A stretch of 25,915 bases of DNA from UMGS1225 sp034086705. Lineage in GTDB: Bacteria > Bacillota > Clostridia > Oscillospirales > CAG-272. The position numbers and the translations under genes are program-made. Below the pieces are notes generated by a model, which saw only the letters and a program-made list of their open reading frames with translations, had not been told where the DNA came from and ran no database searches. Below, one piece after another: positions 8,114-15,536 of this stretch. How positions within the stretch are numbered: position 1 is the stretch's first letter; the number at the start of each line of letters is the position of its first letter. The stretch lies in the NCBI GenBank assembly GCA_034086705.1, contig JAXDZV010000007.1, forward strand, positions 1 through 25,915. The letters are read 5' to 3'.

Positions 8114-8509
8114 TTAAACACGTCTTCTCTTGGGCGGTCTGCAACCGTTATGCGGAATCGGCGTTACGTCTTTGATCAGCGTAATGTCAAGACCTGATGT
8201 CTGCAACGCGCGAATCGCGGATTCACGTCCGGAACCCGGGCCCTTTACAAAAACCTCAACGGTCTTCATTCCCTGATCCACTGCAAGTTTCGCAGCTGTC
8301 TCAGCGGCAGTCTGTGCAGCAAAGGGCGTGCTCTTTCTGGAACCTTTAAAGCCCATCTCACCAGCGGATGCCCAGGAAACAGCATTTCCGGCTGTGTCCG
8401 TGATCGTTACGATCGTATTATTAAAGGTTGCGCGGATATGTGCAGCACCTTTTTCAACGTTCTTCCGGTCGCGGCGACGCTTGACAACCTTCTTAGCAGC
8501 TTTTGCCAT
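8114..8509 (-). CDS. rpsK: 30S ribosomal protein S11 (uS11)
   Basis: Platform protein of the 30S subunit near the mRNA exit and E site. 131 residues, full length. Diagnostic stretches: AHIRATFNNTIVTITDTAGN, SSAGEMGFKGSRKSTPFAAQ-like (here WASAGEMGFKGSRKSTP), VKGPGSGRESAIRAL and the C-terminal TPIPHNGCRPPKRRRV. Lys/Arg-rich N-terminus (KAAKKVVKRRRDRKN). Lies 18 nt after rpsM and 21 nt before rpsD in the standard alpha-operon order; GGAG about 12 nt before the ATG. Confidence 0.98.
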   Translation of the reverse strand: MAKAAKKVVKRRRDRKNVEKGAAHIRATFNNTIVTITDTAGNAVSWASAGEMGFKGSRKSTPFAAQTAAETAAKLAVDQGMKTVEVFVKGPGSGRESAIRALQTSGLDITLIKDVTPIPHNGCRPPKRRRV

Positions 8510-8527
8510 GTGCTATTCTCACTCCTT

Positions 8528-8896
8528 TTATTTCTTCTTGTTTGCGATGGTTTTTGCAGGACCTTTTCTGGTTCTTGCGTTAGTTTTTGTTCTCTGTCCG
8601 CGTACCGGCAAGCCCTTTCTATGACGGATGCCGCGGTAGCAACCGATTTCAACCATTCTTTTGATATCCATTGCCACTTCACGACGCAAATCACCTTCCA
8701 CTCTGTGAGACTTTTCAATTTCTTCACGGAGCTTTGCGATTTCTGACTCGGTAAGATCCTTCACGCGAGTATCAGGGTTGATCCCGGTGGCAGCAAGAAT
8801 ATCGTTGGAGGTCTTGCGGCCAATTCCGTAAATATACGTCAGGCCGATCTCAACGCGTTTCGCGTTTGGGATATCTACACCAGCTATACGTGCCAT
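8528..8896 (-). CDS. rpsM: 30S ribosomal protein S13 (uS13)
   Basis: Head protein of the 30S subunit that contacts the 50S subunit (bridge B1) and the P-site tRNA. 122 residues, full length. MARIAGVDIPNAKRVEIGLT, the helix-two-turn-helix region TYIYGIGRKTSNDIL, and the basic tail GLPVRGQRTKTNARTRKGP are diagnostic. First gene of the alpha segment, 39 nt after rpmJ. In E. coli the S4 translational operator lies just upstream of this gene; the short gap here offers little room for the same pseudoknot. Confidence 0.98.
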   Translation of the reverse strand: MARIAGVDIPNAKRVEIGLTYIYGIGRKTSNDILAATGINPDTRVKDLTESEIAKLREEIEKSHRVEGDLRREVAMDIKRMVEIGCYRGIRHRKGLPVRGQRTKTNARTRKGPAKTIANKKK

Positions 8897-8935
8897 TTCG
8901 TTTTTTCACCTCTTCTTTGTATTTAGGACAGAGGC

Positions 8936-9049
8936 TTAGCCCTGTCTTTGCTTGTGCTTGGGATTTTCGCAAATCACCATCACGAGGCCTTTTCTTTTAA
9001 TGATCTTGCATTTTTCGCAGATTTTCTTAACGGAAGGCTTTACTTTCAT
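8936..9049 (-). CDS. rpmJ: 50S ribosomal protein L36 (bL36), zinc form
   Basis: Smallest 50S protein, binding 23S rRNA. A 37-codon frame beginning MKVKPSVKKICEKCKIIKRK and ending NPKHKQRQG. The zinc ligands Cys11, Cys14, Cys27 and His32 are all present, so this is the C+ paralogue. Length is exactly that of the family. It sits between infA (28 nt) and rpsM (39 nt), its conserved place in bacteria. Confidence 0.97.
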   Translation of the reverse strand: MKVKPSVKKICEKCKIIKRKGLVMVICENPKHKQRQG

Positions 9050-9077
9050 GTCAAGACACCATTCCTTTCATCGATTC

Positions 9078-9296
9078 TTATTTTGCTCTCCATGTGATGC
9101 GCCCTTTGTTCAAGTCATACACGCTCACTTCAACTGTGACGCGATCGCCCAGCAAAATCTTAATATAATTCATACGAAGCTTGCCGGAAATATGTGCCGT
9201 TATAATATGGTCGTTCGGCAGCTTCACTTTGAAGGTCGCATTCGGCAGAACTTCAACCACCGTACCCTCAAATTCGATTACATCATCCTTTGGCAG
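9078..9296 (-). CDS. infA: Translation initiation factor IF-1, probably non-canonical start codon
   Basis: Binds the 30S A site during initiation with IF-2 and IF-3. OB-fold protein: DVIEFEGTVVEVLPNATFKV, HIITAHISGKLRMNYIKILL and the end LNKGRITWRAK. Start choice: the frame has no ATG near the right place. A GTG at 9305-9303 overlaps the only ribosome binding site (AGGAG at 9308-9304), which is impossible spacing. A CTG at 9296-9294, 7 nt after that site, gives (M)PKDDVIEFEG, matching the family N-terminus MxKxDVIE and its usual 72 residues. ATT codons at 9302-9297 are the other option. I annotate CTG. It is 99 nt after map; a 7-bp inverted repeat (9321-9327/9360-9366) lies in that gap. Confidence 0.93.
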   Translation of the reverse strand: MPKDDVIEFEGTVVEVLPNATFKVKLPNDHIITAHISGKLRMNYIKILLGDRVTVEVSVYDLNKGRITWRAK

Positions 9297-9395
9297 AATA
9301 ATCACTCCTCACTGCATTCACTACTCTGATTCCGGTTTTGTCATTACTGCTTTGTAGAAAGAGTAGCCTGAAAATACCCTTTCAGCTATGACGCT

Positions 9396-10148
9396 TCAGC
9401 TGACCTTTGTCAACAAAACTGCGCCCTCTGCGGTAACTGCGACGGTGTGCTCGTAATGAGCCGAAAGAGAACCATCGGCGGTCTTAACGGTCCAGCCGTC
9501 TGGCATTTCTAAAACCTCACACCCACCGCCATTGACCATCGGTTCGACCGCAATGGTCATGCCAGCACACAGTCTCACGCCACGGCCTGGAATTCCGTAA
9601 TTTGGAACATCCGGCTCCATGTGCAGCTCATGACCGATTCCGTGTCCGACATAACGGCGCACTGTGGAAAACCCCTGAGTGCGTACATACCCATCTATAG
9701 CGGCACCGATATCGCCAAGCCGTGCATTCGGCCGAATCGCAGTAAGACCGCGATAAAAGCTTTCGCGCGTTGCCTCAATCAAGCGCTGCGCCTGCGGCGT
9801 AATATGTCCTACGCCCACGGTGTTCGCACTGTCTCCATGGAATCCCTTATACAGCGCGCCGACATCGATCTTCACGATATCCCCCTCCTGCAAAAAACGT
9901 TTGGGGCTGGGGATACCGTGAATGACCTCGTCGTTAATACTGATACAGGCGCTGGCAGGAAATCCACCGTATCCAAGAAAGGAAGGACGAGCCCCACAAC
10001 GCTCTATATGATGACGAATAATATCATCTAAATGCTTTGTTGTAACCCCTTCCTTCACTGCCTCGCATGCTAACAGTAAGGCTTCGCCGGTGATGCGTCC
10101 GGCTTCTTTCATGATTGCAATCTGAGCTTGATTTTTTAGTTGTATCAT
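9396..10148 (-). CDS. map: Methionine aminopeptidase type I
   Basis: Removes the initiator Met from new proteins; a two-metal enzyme. 250 residues from ATG 10148, typical of the short type Ia form without an N-terminal SH3-binding zinc extension. All five metal ligands are where expected: Asp95 (KIDVGA), Asp106 (GDSANT), His169 (GHGIGHELH), Glu202 (AVEPMV) and Glu233 (YEHTV); His77 (VIHGIP) is the substrate-contacting His. The frame is open for another 94 codons upstream, but that part overlaps adk in another frame and is not family-like. The start is only 4 nt after the adk stop, so translational coupling is likely; AGGAG lies rather far upstream (about 14 nt), inside adk. Confidence 0.96.
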   Translation of the reverse strand: MIQLKNQAQIAIMKEAGRITGEALLLACEAVKEGVTTKHLDDIIRHHIERCGARPSFLGYGGFPASACISINDEVIHGIPSPKRFLQEGDIVKIDVGALYKGFHGDSANTVGVGHITPQAQRLIEATRESFYRGLTAIRPNARLGDIGAAIDGYVRTQGFSTVRRYVGHGIGHELHMEPDVPNYGIPGRGVRLCAGMTIAVEPMVNGGGCEVLEMPDGWTVKTADGSLSAHYEHTVAVTAEGAVLLTKVS

Positions 10149-10152
10149 TGAT

Positions 10153-10800
10153 TTAGTTTTCGCTCCTGCACGATGCAATCGCTTCCATGGTAAGTTTGGT
10201 CGTGTCTTCAACCGCTTCCTGGCCTTGTACGATTCGAAGAATCCCCTTCTTCTCATAATATGCCTTAAGCGGTTCTGTCTGTTCATGATAGACCCGCAGA
10301 CGATCCAAAACCACAGCGGGCTGATCGTCTCTGCGCACAGACAGTTCCATCTGACATTTGTCACAATTGACACCGTCTGCGGCCGGCTTATATTCCACAT
10401 GATAAGAAGCTCCGCAACTGTTGCAAACACGTCGTCCGCTCATACGAGCAATAATCTTTTCATCCGGAACTTCGATGGAAATGACAAGGTCCATTGCAAC
10501 ACCCATATCATCCAGTGCTTGTGCCTGTGGCACCGTTCTTGGAAAACCATCCAGAATAAATCCGCTGGCACAATCAGGTTGTACAAGGCGTTCCTTAATG
10601 ATCGCAATAACCACATCATCCGGTACAAGTTGCCCTGCCTCCGAATACTTACGAGCTGCCAACCCCATTTCGGTTCCGCTCTTGATAGCTTCTCGAATGA
10701 TTGCTCCGGTGGAAACAGAGGGAATCCCAAGGGCTGCGCTTACGTTCTCGGCTTGTGTACCTTTTCCGGCACCAGGAGCCCCTAAAAACATAATCTTCAT
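10153..10800 (-). CDS. adk: Adenylate kinase, zinc-lid form
   Basis: Catalyses ATP + AMP = 2 ADP in the cytoplasm. 215 residues. The P-loop FLGAPGAGKGTQ is at residues 6-16, and FILDGFPRT (about 81-89) is the adenylate-kinase signature. The LID domain carries Cys126, Cys129, Cys146 and Cys149 (RVCNSCG ... VNCDKCQ), a structural zinc site typical of Gram-positive enzymes. It lies 13 nt after secY and 4 nt before map, the classic secY-adk-map arrangement of Firmicutes. AAGGAG lies shortly before the ATG. Confidence 0.97.
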   Translation of the reverse strand: MKIMFLGAPGAGKGTQAENVSAALGIPSVSTGAIIREAIKSGTEMGLAARKYSEAGQLVPDDVVIAIIKERLVQPDCASGFILDGFPRTVPQAQALDDMGVAMDLVISIEVPDEKIIARMSGRRVCNSCGASYHVEYKPAADGVNCDKCQMELSVRRDDQPAVVLDRLRVYHEQTEPLKAYYEKKGILRIVQGQEAVEDTTKLTMEAIASCRSEN

Positions 10801-10813
10801 GCAGTTCTCCTTC

Positions 10814-12127
10814 TTATTCCAGGAAGCCTTTGTAATGCCGCAGTGTTAACTGTGCCTCCAGTTCTCTTGCTGTTTCCAATGCCACACCGACCATAATCAA
10901 TACAGAAGAACCGCTGAAAGCAATCGATGCGATTTTGCCGCCGCAAATAATGTTAATGATAATCGGCAGCACCGCAATGAGGCTCAAAAACAGCGCGCCC
11001 ATCAAAGTGACTTTGTTGAGAACTTTTTTGATATAGTCCGCAGTCGGGCGTCCAGGACGAATTCCCAAAATAAATCCACCATTTTGCTTTAGATTGTTGG
11101 CTACCTCGACAGGATTGAAGGAAATCTCTGTATAGAAGTATGCAAACAAAATGATAAAAATGAAATAGCAAAGCGGATAGAACCATGAATCTGTTGAGAA
11201 AAAGTTAACAAGACCTTCCCAAAAAGACCCGGATTTCGGTGTAAATACGCTGGCGATCGTAGCGGGAAGAGAAACAATTGACGATGCAAAAATGATAGGC
11301 ATAACACCGTTCATGTTCAGCTTAATCGGCAGTGTCGTTGACTGACCACCGTACATCTTTCTTCCAACCACTTTTTTAGCATACTGCACCGGCAAACGCC
11401 GTTCAGATTCTGTGATGTGCACAATAAAGCCAACCACGACCACGCACACCACCACAGCGCCAACGCCAAAGAGCAACTTGGACCACCAAACATTGCCCCA
11501 GCCGTAAATCTCTCCGCAAAGCGTTGGAATACGCGAAATAATATTTACAAACAAAATCAGTGAAATACCGTTACCAATTCCGTATTCATCAATTTTTTCA
11601 CCCATCCACATAATCAAAGCTGCGCCGGCACAGTAGCAGGCGATAATAACAATCGCTTCAAATACATGGCTTCCGGTGAAATAGTTGATAACATCAGTTC
11701 CCATCTGAGAACCAAGCTGTTTCAGGATCAAATAATAGCCGTAGCTGGTAATCAGGGCGAGCACAACGGTCAAATACCGCGTGTACCGATTCAGCTTTTT
11801 TCTGCCGGCATCGCCATCCTTGGCAATGCGCTCAAGCGCGGGAATTGCAATAGAAAGAAGCTGAATGACAATGGATGCCGTGATATACGGAGAAACAGAA
11901 AGGGCGAACAGGGTTGCTTTTGAAAAAGCACCGCCGGAAAGAATAGAAAAATACTGGAACAAAGAACCTTGCGCATAGCTGGTCATGTATGCATTCAACA
12001 ATTCAGAATTCACAAACGGAACCGGAATAACTGCGCCAAGGCGATACAGCACCAGTACAAGCAAGGTAAACAGCATCTTGCGGCGCAGCTCTTTAACCTT
12101 ACATGCATTTACAAAGGTTGCAAGCAC
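10814..12127 (-). CDS. secY: Protein translocase subunit SecY
   Basis: Channel subunit of the SecYEG translocon in the inner membrane; with SecA it exports proteins such as the SLH protein at 1068-4430. 437 residues with about ten hydrophobic segments. Family stretches: KELRRKMLFTLLVLVLYRLG, GIGNGISLILFVNI, RKMYGGQSTTLPIKLNMNGV and NLKQNGGFILGIRPGRPT. GTG start at 12127, one base after the rplO stop. Its ribosome binding site GAGGTGA lies inside the last codons of rplO, so it is probably translationally coupled to L15. Confidence 0.98.
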   Translation of the reverse strand: MLATFVNACKVKELRRKMLFTLLVLVLYRLGAVIPVPFVNSELLNAYMTSYAQGSLFQYFSILSGGAFSKATLFALSVSPYITASIVIQLLSIAIPALERIAKDGDAGRKKLNRYTRYLTVVLALITSYGYYLILKQLGSQMGTDVINYFTGSHVFEAIVIIACYCAGAALIMWMGEKIDEYGIGNGISLILFVNIISRIPTLCGEIYGWGNVWWSKLLFGVGAVVVCVVVVGFIVHITESERRLPVQYAKKVVGRKMYGGQSTTLPIKLNMNGVMPIIFASSIVSLPATIASVFTPKSGSFWEGLVNFFSTDSWFYPLCYFIFIILFAYFYTEISFNPVEVANNLKQNGGFILGIRPGRPTADYIKKVLNKVTLMGALFLSLIAVLPIIINIICGGKIASIAFSGSSVLIMVGVALETARELEAQLTLRHYKGFLE

Positions 12128-12128
12128 C

Positions 12129-12569
12129 TCAGATCACCTCGCACTTTCCACCGGCTGCCTCGATCTTCTCTTTCGCAGTCGCTGAAAAGACGGAAGCCTG
12201 CACGGTTAATTTCTTCTTGAGTTCACCATTTCCAAGCACCTTGACAGCAGCAGACGCATCGCGAATGATACCTGCATTTGCAAGTACCTCGGCGTTTACG
12301 ACGAAACCGTCTTCAAATGCGTTCAATGCATTCACATTCAGTGTAGCATAATGCTTTGCAAAAATATTGTGGAAACCTCTTTTGGGAAGTCTGCGGTACA
12401 GCGGAATTTGACCGCCTTCAAATCCGGGACGAACACCGCCGCCGGAACGGGCATTTTGTCCTTTGTGCCCTCTGCCGCCCGTTTTACCGTTTCCGGAAGC
12501 GGGACCTCTGCCACGACGCCAAGCGGTTTTTGCAGAACCTGGCGCCGGAGAAAGTTCATGGAGTTTCAT
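12129..12569 (-). CDS. rplO: 50S ribosomal protein L15 (uL15)
   Basis: Late-assembly 50S protein with a long Gly/Arg-rich extension into 23S rRNA. From ATG 12569 it is 146 residues and starts MKLHELSPAPGS, the family N-terminus. An upstream in-frame start 21 nt away is rejected because AGGAGG sits 7 nt before 12569. The region GRGPASGNGKTGGRGHKGQN is the rRNA-penetrating loop, and GGQIPLYRRLPKRGF is diagnostic. Lies 17 nt after rpmD and 1 nt before secY. Confidence 0.97.
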   Translation of the reverse strand: MKLHELSPAPGSAKTAWRRGRGPASGNGKTGGRGHKGQNARSGGGVRPGFEGGQIPLYRRLPKRGFHNIFAKHYATLNVNALNAFEDGFVVNAEVLANAGIIRDASAAVKVLGNGELKKKLTVQASVFSATAKEKIEAAGGKCEVI

Positions 12570-12586
12570 CGGTTTTCCTCCTTCGC

Positions 12587-12766
12587 TCACATAGTCTCAA
12601 CCTTGACAAGGTGAGAAACGACATGGATCTTACCTGCAAGTGCTGCGTTGTCTGCTTGCACAGTCGTATCACCGATCTTGTGCAGACCAAGTGATTTTGC
12701 GGTTGCTTTCTGATTAGGCTTGCAGCCAATCAAGCTTTTAACAAGCGTAATTTTCTTTTCTGCCAT
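12587..12766 (-). CDS. rpmD: 50S ribosomal protein L30 (uL30)
   Basis: Small 50S protein. A 59-codon frame beginning MAEKKITLVKSLIGCKPNQK, with TAKSLGLHKIGDTTVQ in the middle and VVSHLVKVETM at the end. This matches L30 in length (about 60) and in motif (GLxKIGDTV-like). GGGAGGC lies just before the ATG. Located between rpsE (14 nt) and rplO (17 nt), its conserved position. Confidence 0.97.
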   Translation of the reverse strand: MAEKKITLVKSLIGCKPNQKATAKSLGLHKIGDTTVQADNAALAGKIHVVSHLVKVETM

Positions 12767-12780
12767 GATAAAAGCCTCCC

Positions 12781-13278
12781 TTACAGTTCTTCCGTATGGA
12801 TGCCGCGCATCGCCGCAACCTGCTCAGCAGTTCTAAGTGAGCGCAATCCTTGGAATGTTGCTTTAATCACATTGGTTGGATTATTGGTCCGCAGACACTT
12901 GGTACGAATGTCCTTAATGCCTGCCATATCAATCAGGGAACGTACTACCCCGCCGGCAATCACACCTGTACCGGGAGCAGCAGGCTTAAGCAAAACCTTG
13001 CCGGCACCGTACTCACCGATCACTTCGTGCGGAATTGTCGTACCCTTGCGAGATACTTCGATCATATTCTTCTTGGCGTCTTCGATACCTTTGCGAATAG
13101 CATCCGGCACTTCAGCCGCCTTGCCAAGGCCGTATCCGACATGGCCGTTTTCGTCTCCGACAACCATCAGCGCGGTAAAACGAGCAACACGTCCGCCTTT
13201 AACGGTTTTGGCAACACGGTTAATCACCACCAATTTCTCTTTCAACTCGAGATTCGAGTAATCAGGTTTGTTTGCCAT
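12781..13278 (-). CDS. rpsE: 30S ribosomal protein S5 (uS5)
   Basis: 30S protein at the mRNA entry channel, involved in decoding fidelity and mRNA unwinding. 165 residues, full length. Contains VINRVAKTVKGGRVARFTAL (dsRNA-binding N-domain), GHVGYGLGKAAEVPDAIRKG, and the C-domain GVIAGGVVRSLIDMAGIKDI. AGGAGG lies just before ATG 13278. Lies 17 nt after rplR. Confidence 0.98.
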   Translation of the reverse strand: MANKPDYSNLELKEKLVVINRVAKTVKGGRVARFTALMVVGDENGHVGYGLGKAAEVPDAIRKGIEDAKKNMIEVSRKGTTIPHEVIGEYGAGKVLLKPAAPGTGVIAGGVVRSLIDMAGIKDIRTKCLRTNNPTNVIKATFQGLRSLRTAEQVAAMRGIHTEEL

Positions 13279-13295
13279 GTTATCCTCCTTGATTT

Positions 13296-13655
13296 TCAGA
13301 ACTTCAGACCGGCTTCTCTTGCGCCGTCTGCCAATGCCTGAATGCGTCCGTGATACAAGTAACCGCCACGGTCGAACACTACGTCGGTAATTTGTTTAGC
13401 CAATGCTCTTTGTGCGATCAGCTCGCCGATGCGCTTTGCAGCAACCACATTACCGCCGCTTCCTTCAAACGCAGCTTCCTGCGTGGAAGCACTGACCAGG
13501 GTAATGCCTTTTACATCGTCAATGATCTGTGCGGAAATATTGTTCAAAGAACGATATACGCAAAGGCGCGGACGCTCTGCAGTACCGGAGATCTTTGCAC
13601 GAACTCTTTTATGTCTTTTCAGACGCTGCACGTTACTATCTTTTCTTGATACCAT
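13296..13655 (-). CDS. rplR: 50S ribosomal protein L18 (uL18)
   Basis: Binds 5S rRNA in the 50S central protuberance together with L5. 119 residues. MVSRKDSNVQRLKRHKRVRA is the basic N-terminus; RPRLCVYRSLNNISAQIIDD and VVFDRGGYLYHGRIQALADG are diagnostic. Located between rplF (19 nt) and rpsE (17 nt). Confidence 0.98.
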   Translation of the reverse strand: MVSRKDSNVQRLKRHKRVRAKISGTAERPRLCVYRSLNNISAQIIDDVKGITLVSASTQEAAFEGSGGNVVAAKRIGELIAQRALAKQITDVVFDRGGYLYHGRIQALADGAREAGLKF

Positions 13656-13674
13656 GCTACTCCGCTCCTTTCAA

Positions 13675-14214
13675 TTATTTACCGGTCTTTCCGGCTTTGC
13701 GACGGATATACTCGCCCTGGTACTTAATACCCTTGCCCAGGTACGGCTCCGGTGGCCGTTTGCTACGAACAACCGCTGCCATCTGACCGACAGCCTGTTT
13801 GTCAACTCCGCTGACAATGATGGTGTTCGGATTTGGTACCTCAAAAGTGACACCGTTTCCGTCTTCAATTATGATCGGATGAGAATAGCCCAGACTCAGT
13901 GTCATGGTTTTGCCGCTCTTGGCTGCACGATAACCGACACCGTTAATCTCCAGCGTTTTTGAGAATCCGTTTGACACACCCTCAACCATATTTGCAAGAA
14001 GACTGCGCGTCAGCCCATGCAGCGCTTTGGATTCTTTCTCATCGTTTGGCCGAATCACATGCAAAACGCCCGCTTCATTTTCAATCTTCATTGCAGGATG
14101 CAGCTTTTCTGTCAGCGTTCCCTTTGGTCCCTTTGCGGTAACAACGTTGCCGGCCTCAATAGTTACGGTCACGCCGGCGGGAACGGTGATCGGCATTCTA
14201 CCAATTCTTGACAT
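13675..14214 (-). CDS. rplF: 50S ribosomal protein L6 (uL6)
   Basis: 50S protein near the GTPase-associated centre and sarcin-ricin loop. 179 residues with two tandem L6 folds. MSRIGRMPITVPAGVTV opens the first; the C-terminal signature PEPYLGKGIKYQGEYIRRKA is present. GGGAGG precedes the ATG. Follows rpsH by 24 nt. Confidence 0.98.
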   Translation of the reverse strand: MSRIGRMPITVPAGVTVTIEAGNVVTAKGPKGTLTEKLHPAMKIENEAGVLHVIRPNDEKESKALHGLTRSLLANMVEGVSNGFSKTLEINGVGYRAAKSGKTMTLSLGYSHPIIIEDGNGVTFEVPNPNTIIVSGVDKQAVGQMAAVVRSKRPPEPYLGKGIKYQGEYIRRKAGKTGK

Positions 14215-14238
14215 TTCTGTATACCTCCCGTTCTCTGA

Positions 14239-14637
14239 TTACCACACGAAGGCGAGAACTTCGCCGCCTACGTTTTCTTTGCGCGCCTGCTTGTCAGTCA
14301 TAATGCCTTTGGAGGTGGAGATGATTGCAATCCCCATGCCGTTCATCACACGCGGCATATCCTCACAATTGGAATAAATCCTCAGGCCAGGCTTTGAAAC
14401 GCGGCGCAAACCTTGAATTACCTTTACTTTCCCAGGCAGATACTTAAGCGTGATACGAATGACGCCTTGACGACCATCATCAATTACCTGGTAGCTCTTG
14501 ATATATCCTTCGTTGAGAAGGATCTCTGCGATGCCTTTCTTCACTTTAGAAGCAGGCACATCTACACTCTCGTGTTTTGCGTTATTGGCATTGCGGATAC
14601 GTGTAAGCATATCGGCAATTACATCAGAAATTTGCAT
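14239..14637 (-). CDS. rpsH: 30S ribosomal protein S8 (uS8)
   Basis: Primary binder of 16S rRNA helix 21 and, in E. coli, the translational repressor of the spc operon. 132 residues. MQISDVIADMLTRIRNANNA is the family start, and GLRIYSNCEDMPRVMNGMGI and STSKGIMTDKQARKENVGGE close the C-domain. AGGAGG (14651-14646) lies 8 nt before ATG 14637. It is preceded by an unusually long 146-nt gap that contains a nested hairpin ending 3 nt before this ribosome binding site, which makes autoregulation at this spot plausible. Confidence 0.98.
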   Translation of the reverse strand: MQISDVIADMLTRIRNANNAKHESVDVPASKVKKGIAEILLNEGYIKSYQVIDDGRQGVIRITLKYLPGKVKVIQGLRRVSKPGLRIYSNCEDMPRVMNGMGIAIISTSKGIMTDKQARKENVGGEVLAFVW

Positions 14638-14653
14638 TTTTATTTCCTCCTAT

Positions 14654-14732
14654 GCAAGTTTACCGTGAAATCGTTGGACCTTTCAAGTCCGACTTTTCGC
14701 ACCTTGCTGCCGATCTCCCGGCGGCCTATCGG
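14654..14732 (-). ncRNA. Candidate structured leader before rpsH
   Basis: The rpsZ-rpsH gap (14638-14783) holds a nested hairpin: GCAAG 14654-14658 with 14703-14707; GTGAAA 14665-14670 with TTT 14695-14697 and CAC 14700-14702 (2-nt bulge); GTTGGAC 14673-14679 with 14687-14693 (one G-U). A second small stem CCGAT 14710-14714 pairs with 14728-14732. The structure ends 3 nt before the rpsH ribosome binding site. A role as S8 binding site is inference; it has not been compared with 16S helix 21 by alignment. Confidence 0.45.
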
Positions 14733-14783
14733 TGGTTAAAGCATTGCTTTCCTGCCGAAAAGTTTGGAGCGTTTTGTTACAGA

Positions 14784-14969
14784 TTACCAGCTCGCCTTAC
14801 GAACACCGGGAATCTGTCCCTTGTATGCAAGCTCGCGGAAGCAAATACGACAAATGCCGTATTTACGCAGATAAGCATGGGGTCTGCCACAAATCTTGCA
14901 GCGATTGTACTCTCGTGTGGAGAATTTCTGCTTTCTCTGCTGCTTCAGAATCATCGCTTTCTTTGCCAC
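14784..14969 (-). CDS. rpsZ: 30S ribosomal protein S14, zinc-binding short form (uS14)
   Basis: 30S head protein near the A site. 61 residues, the short zinc-binding 'type Z' form. Zinc ligands Cys24, Cys27, Cys40 and Cys43 (NRCKICGRP ... GICRICFREL). The C-terminus GQIPGVRKASW is invariant in the family. Start is GTG 14969, with AGGAGG 8 nt upstream, giving (M)AKKAMILKQQ; longer upstream starts overlap rplE and lack a ribosome binding site. 13 nt after rplE. Also called rpsN1 in some genomes. Confidence 0.97.
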   Translation of the reverse strand: MAKKAMILKQQRKQKFSTREYNRCKICGRPHAYLRKYGICRICFRELAYKGQIPGVRKASW

Positions 14970-14982
14970 AGTGTCTTCCTCC

Positions 14983-15522
14983 TTATCTTGCAAACGGCGC
15001 GCCCAACATGCTGAGCAGGTCTCTTGCTTCCTCATCTGTACGAGCGGTCGTCACAAACGCGATATCCATGCCGCGAATCTTTTCAACCTTGTCATACTCA
15101 ATCTCCGGGAAAATTAACTGCTCTTTAAGACCAAGACTGTAATTGCCACGACCGTCAAACGCATTGGGGTTGATCCCTTTAAAGTCACGCACACGCGGAA
15201 GCGCGAAGCTGAACAAACGATCAACAAACTCATACATCTTGTCTCCGCGCAGAGTCACCTTAACGCCGATTTTCATACCTTCACGCAGTTTAAAATTAGC
15301 TACAGACTTCCGCGCATAAGTGGGAACTGCATGCTGACCGGTAATTTGTGAAATTTCGGAAATAACATTGTCGATGGCCTTTGCATTGTCTTTTGCATCT
15401 CCTACACCAACGTTGACAACAACTTTGTCAAGCTTAGGGATCTGCATGGGACTCTTATACGCGTACTTTTTCATCAGGGCGGGAGCAACTTCTGCCTTAT
15501 ACAAGTCTTTCATTCTTGCCAT
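14983..15522 (-). CDS. rplE: 50S ribosomal protein L5 (uL5)
   Basis: Binds 5S rRNA and forms an intersubunit bridge to S13. From ATG 15522 it has 179 residues, the family length, starting MARMKDLYKAEVAPALMKKY. An earlier in-frame start at 15564 is rejected because it lies inside rplX, and GGAGGG lies 7 nt before 15522. Diagnostic: QIPKLDKVVVNVGVGDAK, GMKIGVKVTLRGDKMYEFVD and RGNYSLGLKEQLIFPEI. Lies between rplX (14 nt) and rpsZ (13 nt). Confidence 0.98.
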   Translation of the reverse strand: MARMKDLYKAEVAPALMKKYAYKSPMQIPKLDKVVVNVGVGDAKDNAKAIDNVISEISQITGQHAVPTYARKSVANFKLREGMKIGVKVTLRGDKMYEFVDRLFSFALPRVRDFKGINPNAFDGRGNYSLGLKEQLIFPEIEYDKVEKIRGMDIAFVTTARTDEEARDLLSMLGAPFAR

Positions 15523-15536
15523 TTTACATCCCTCCC

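Noticed and set aside
9297..9305. GTG 9305 as infA start (75 residues)
   Set aside because: It overlaps the ribosome binding site and adds three residues not seen in the family; kept only as an alternative in the infA entry.
10149..10430. N-terminal extension of methionine aminopeptidase (94 codons)
   Set aside because: It overlaps adk entirely in another frame and lacks the zinc-finger or SH3-binding motifs of extended forms; it is a shadow of adk.
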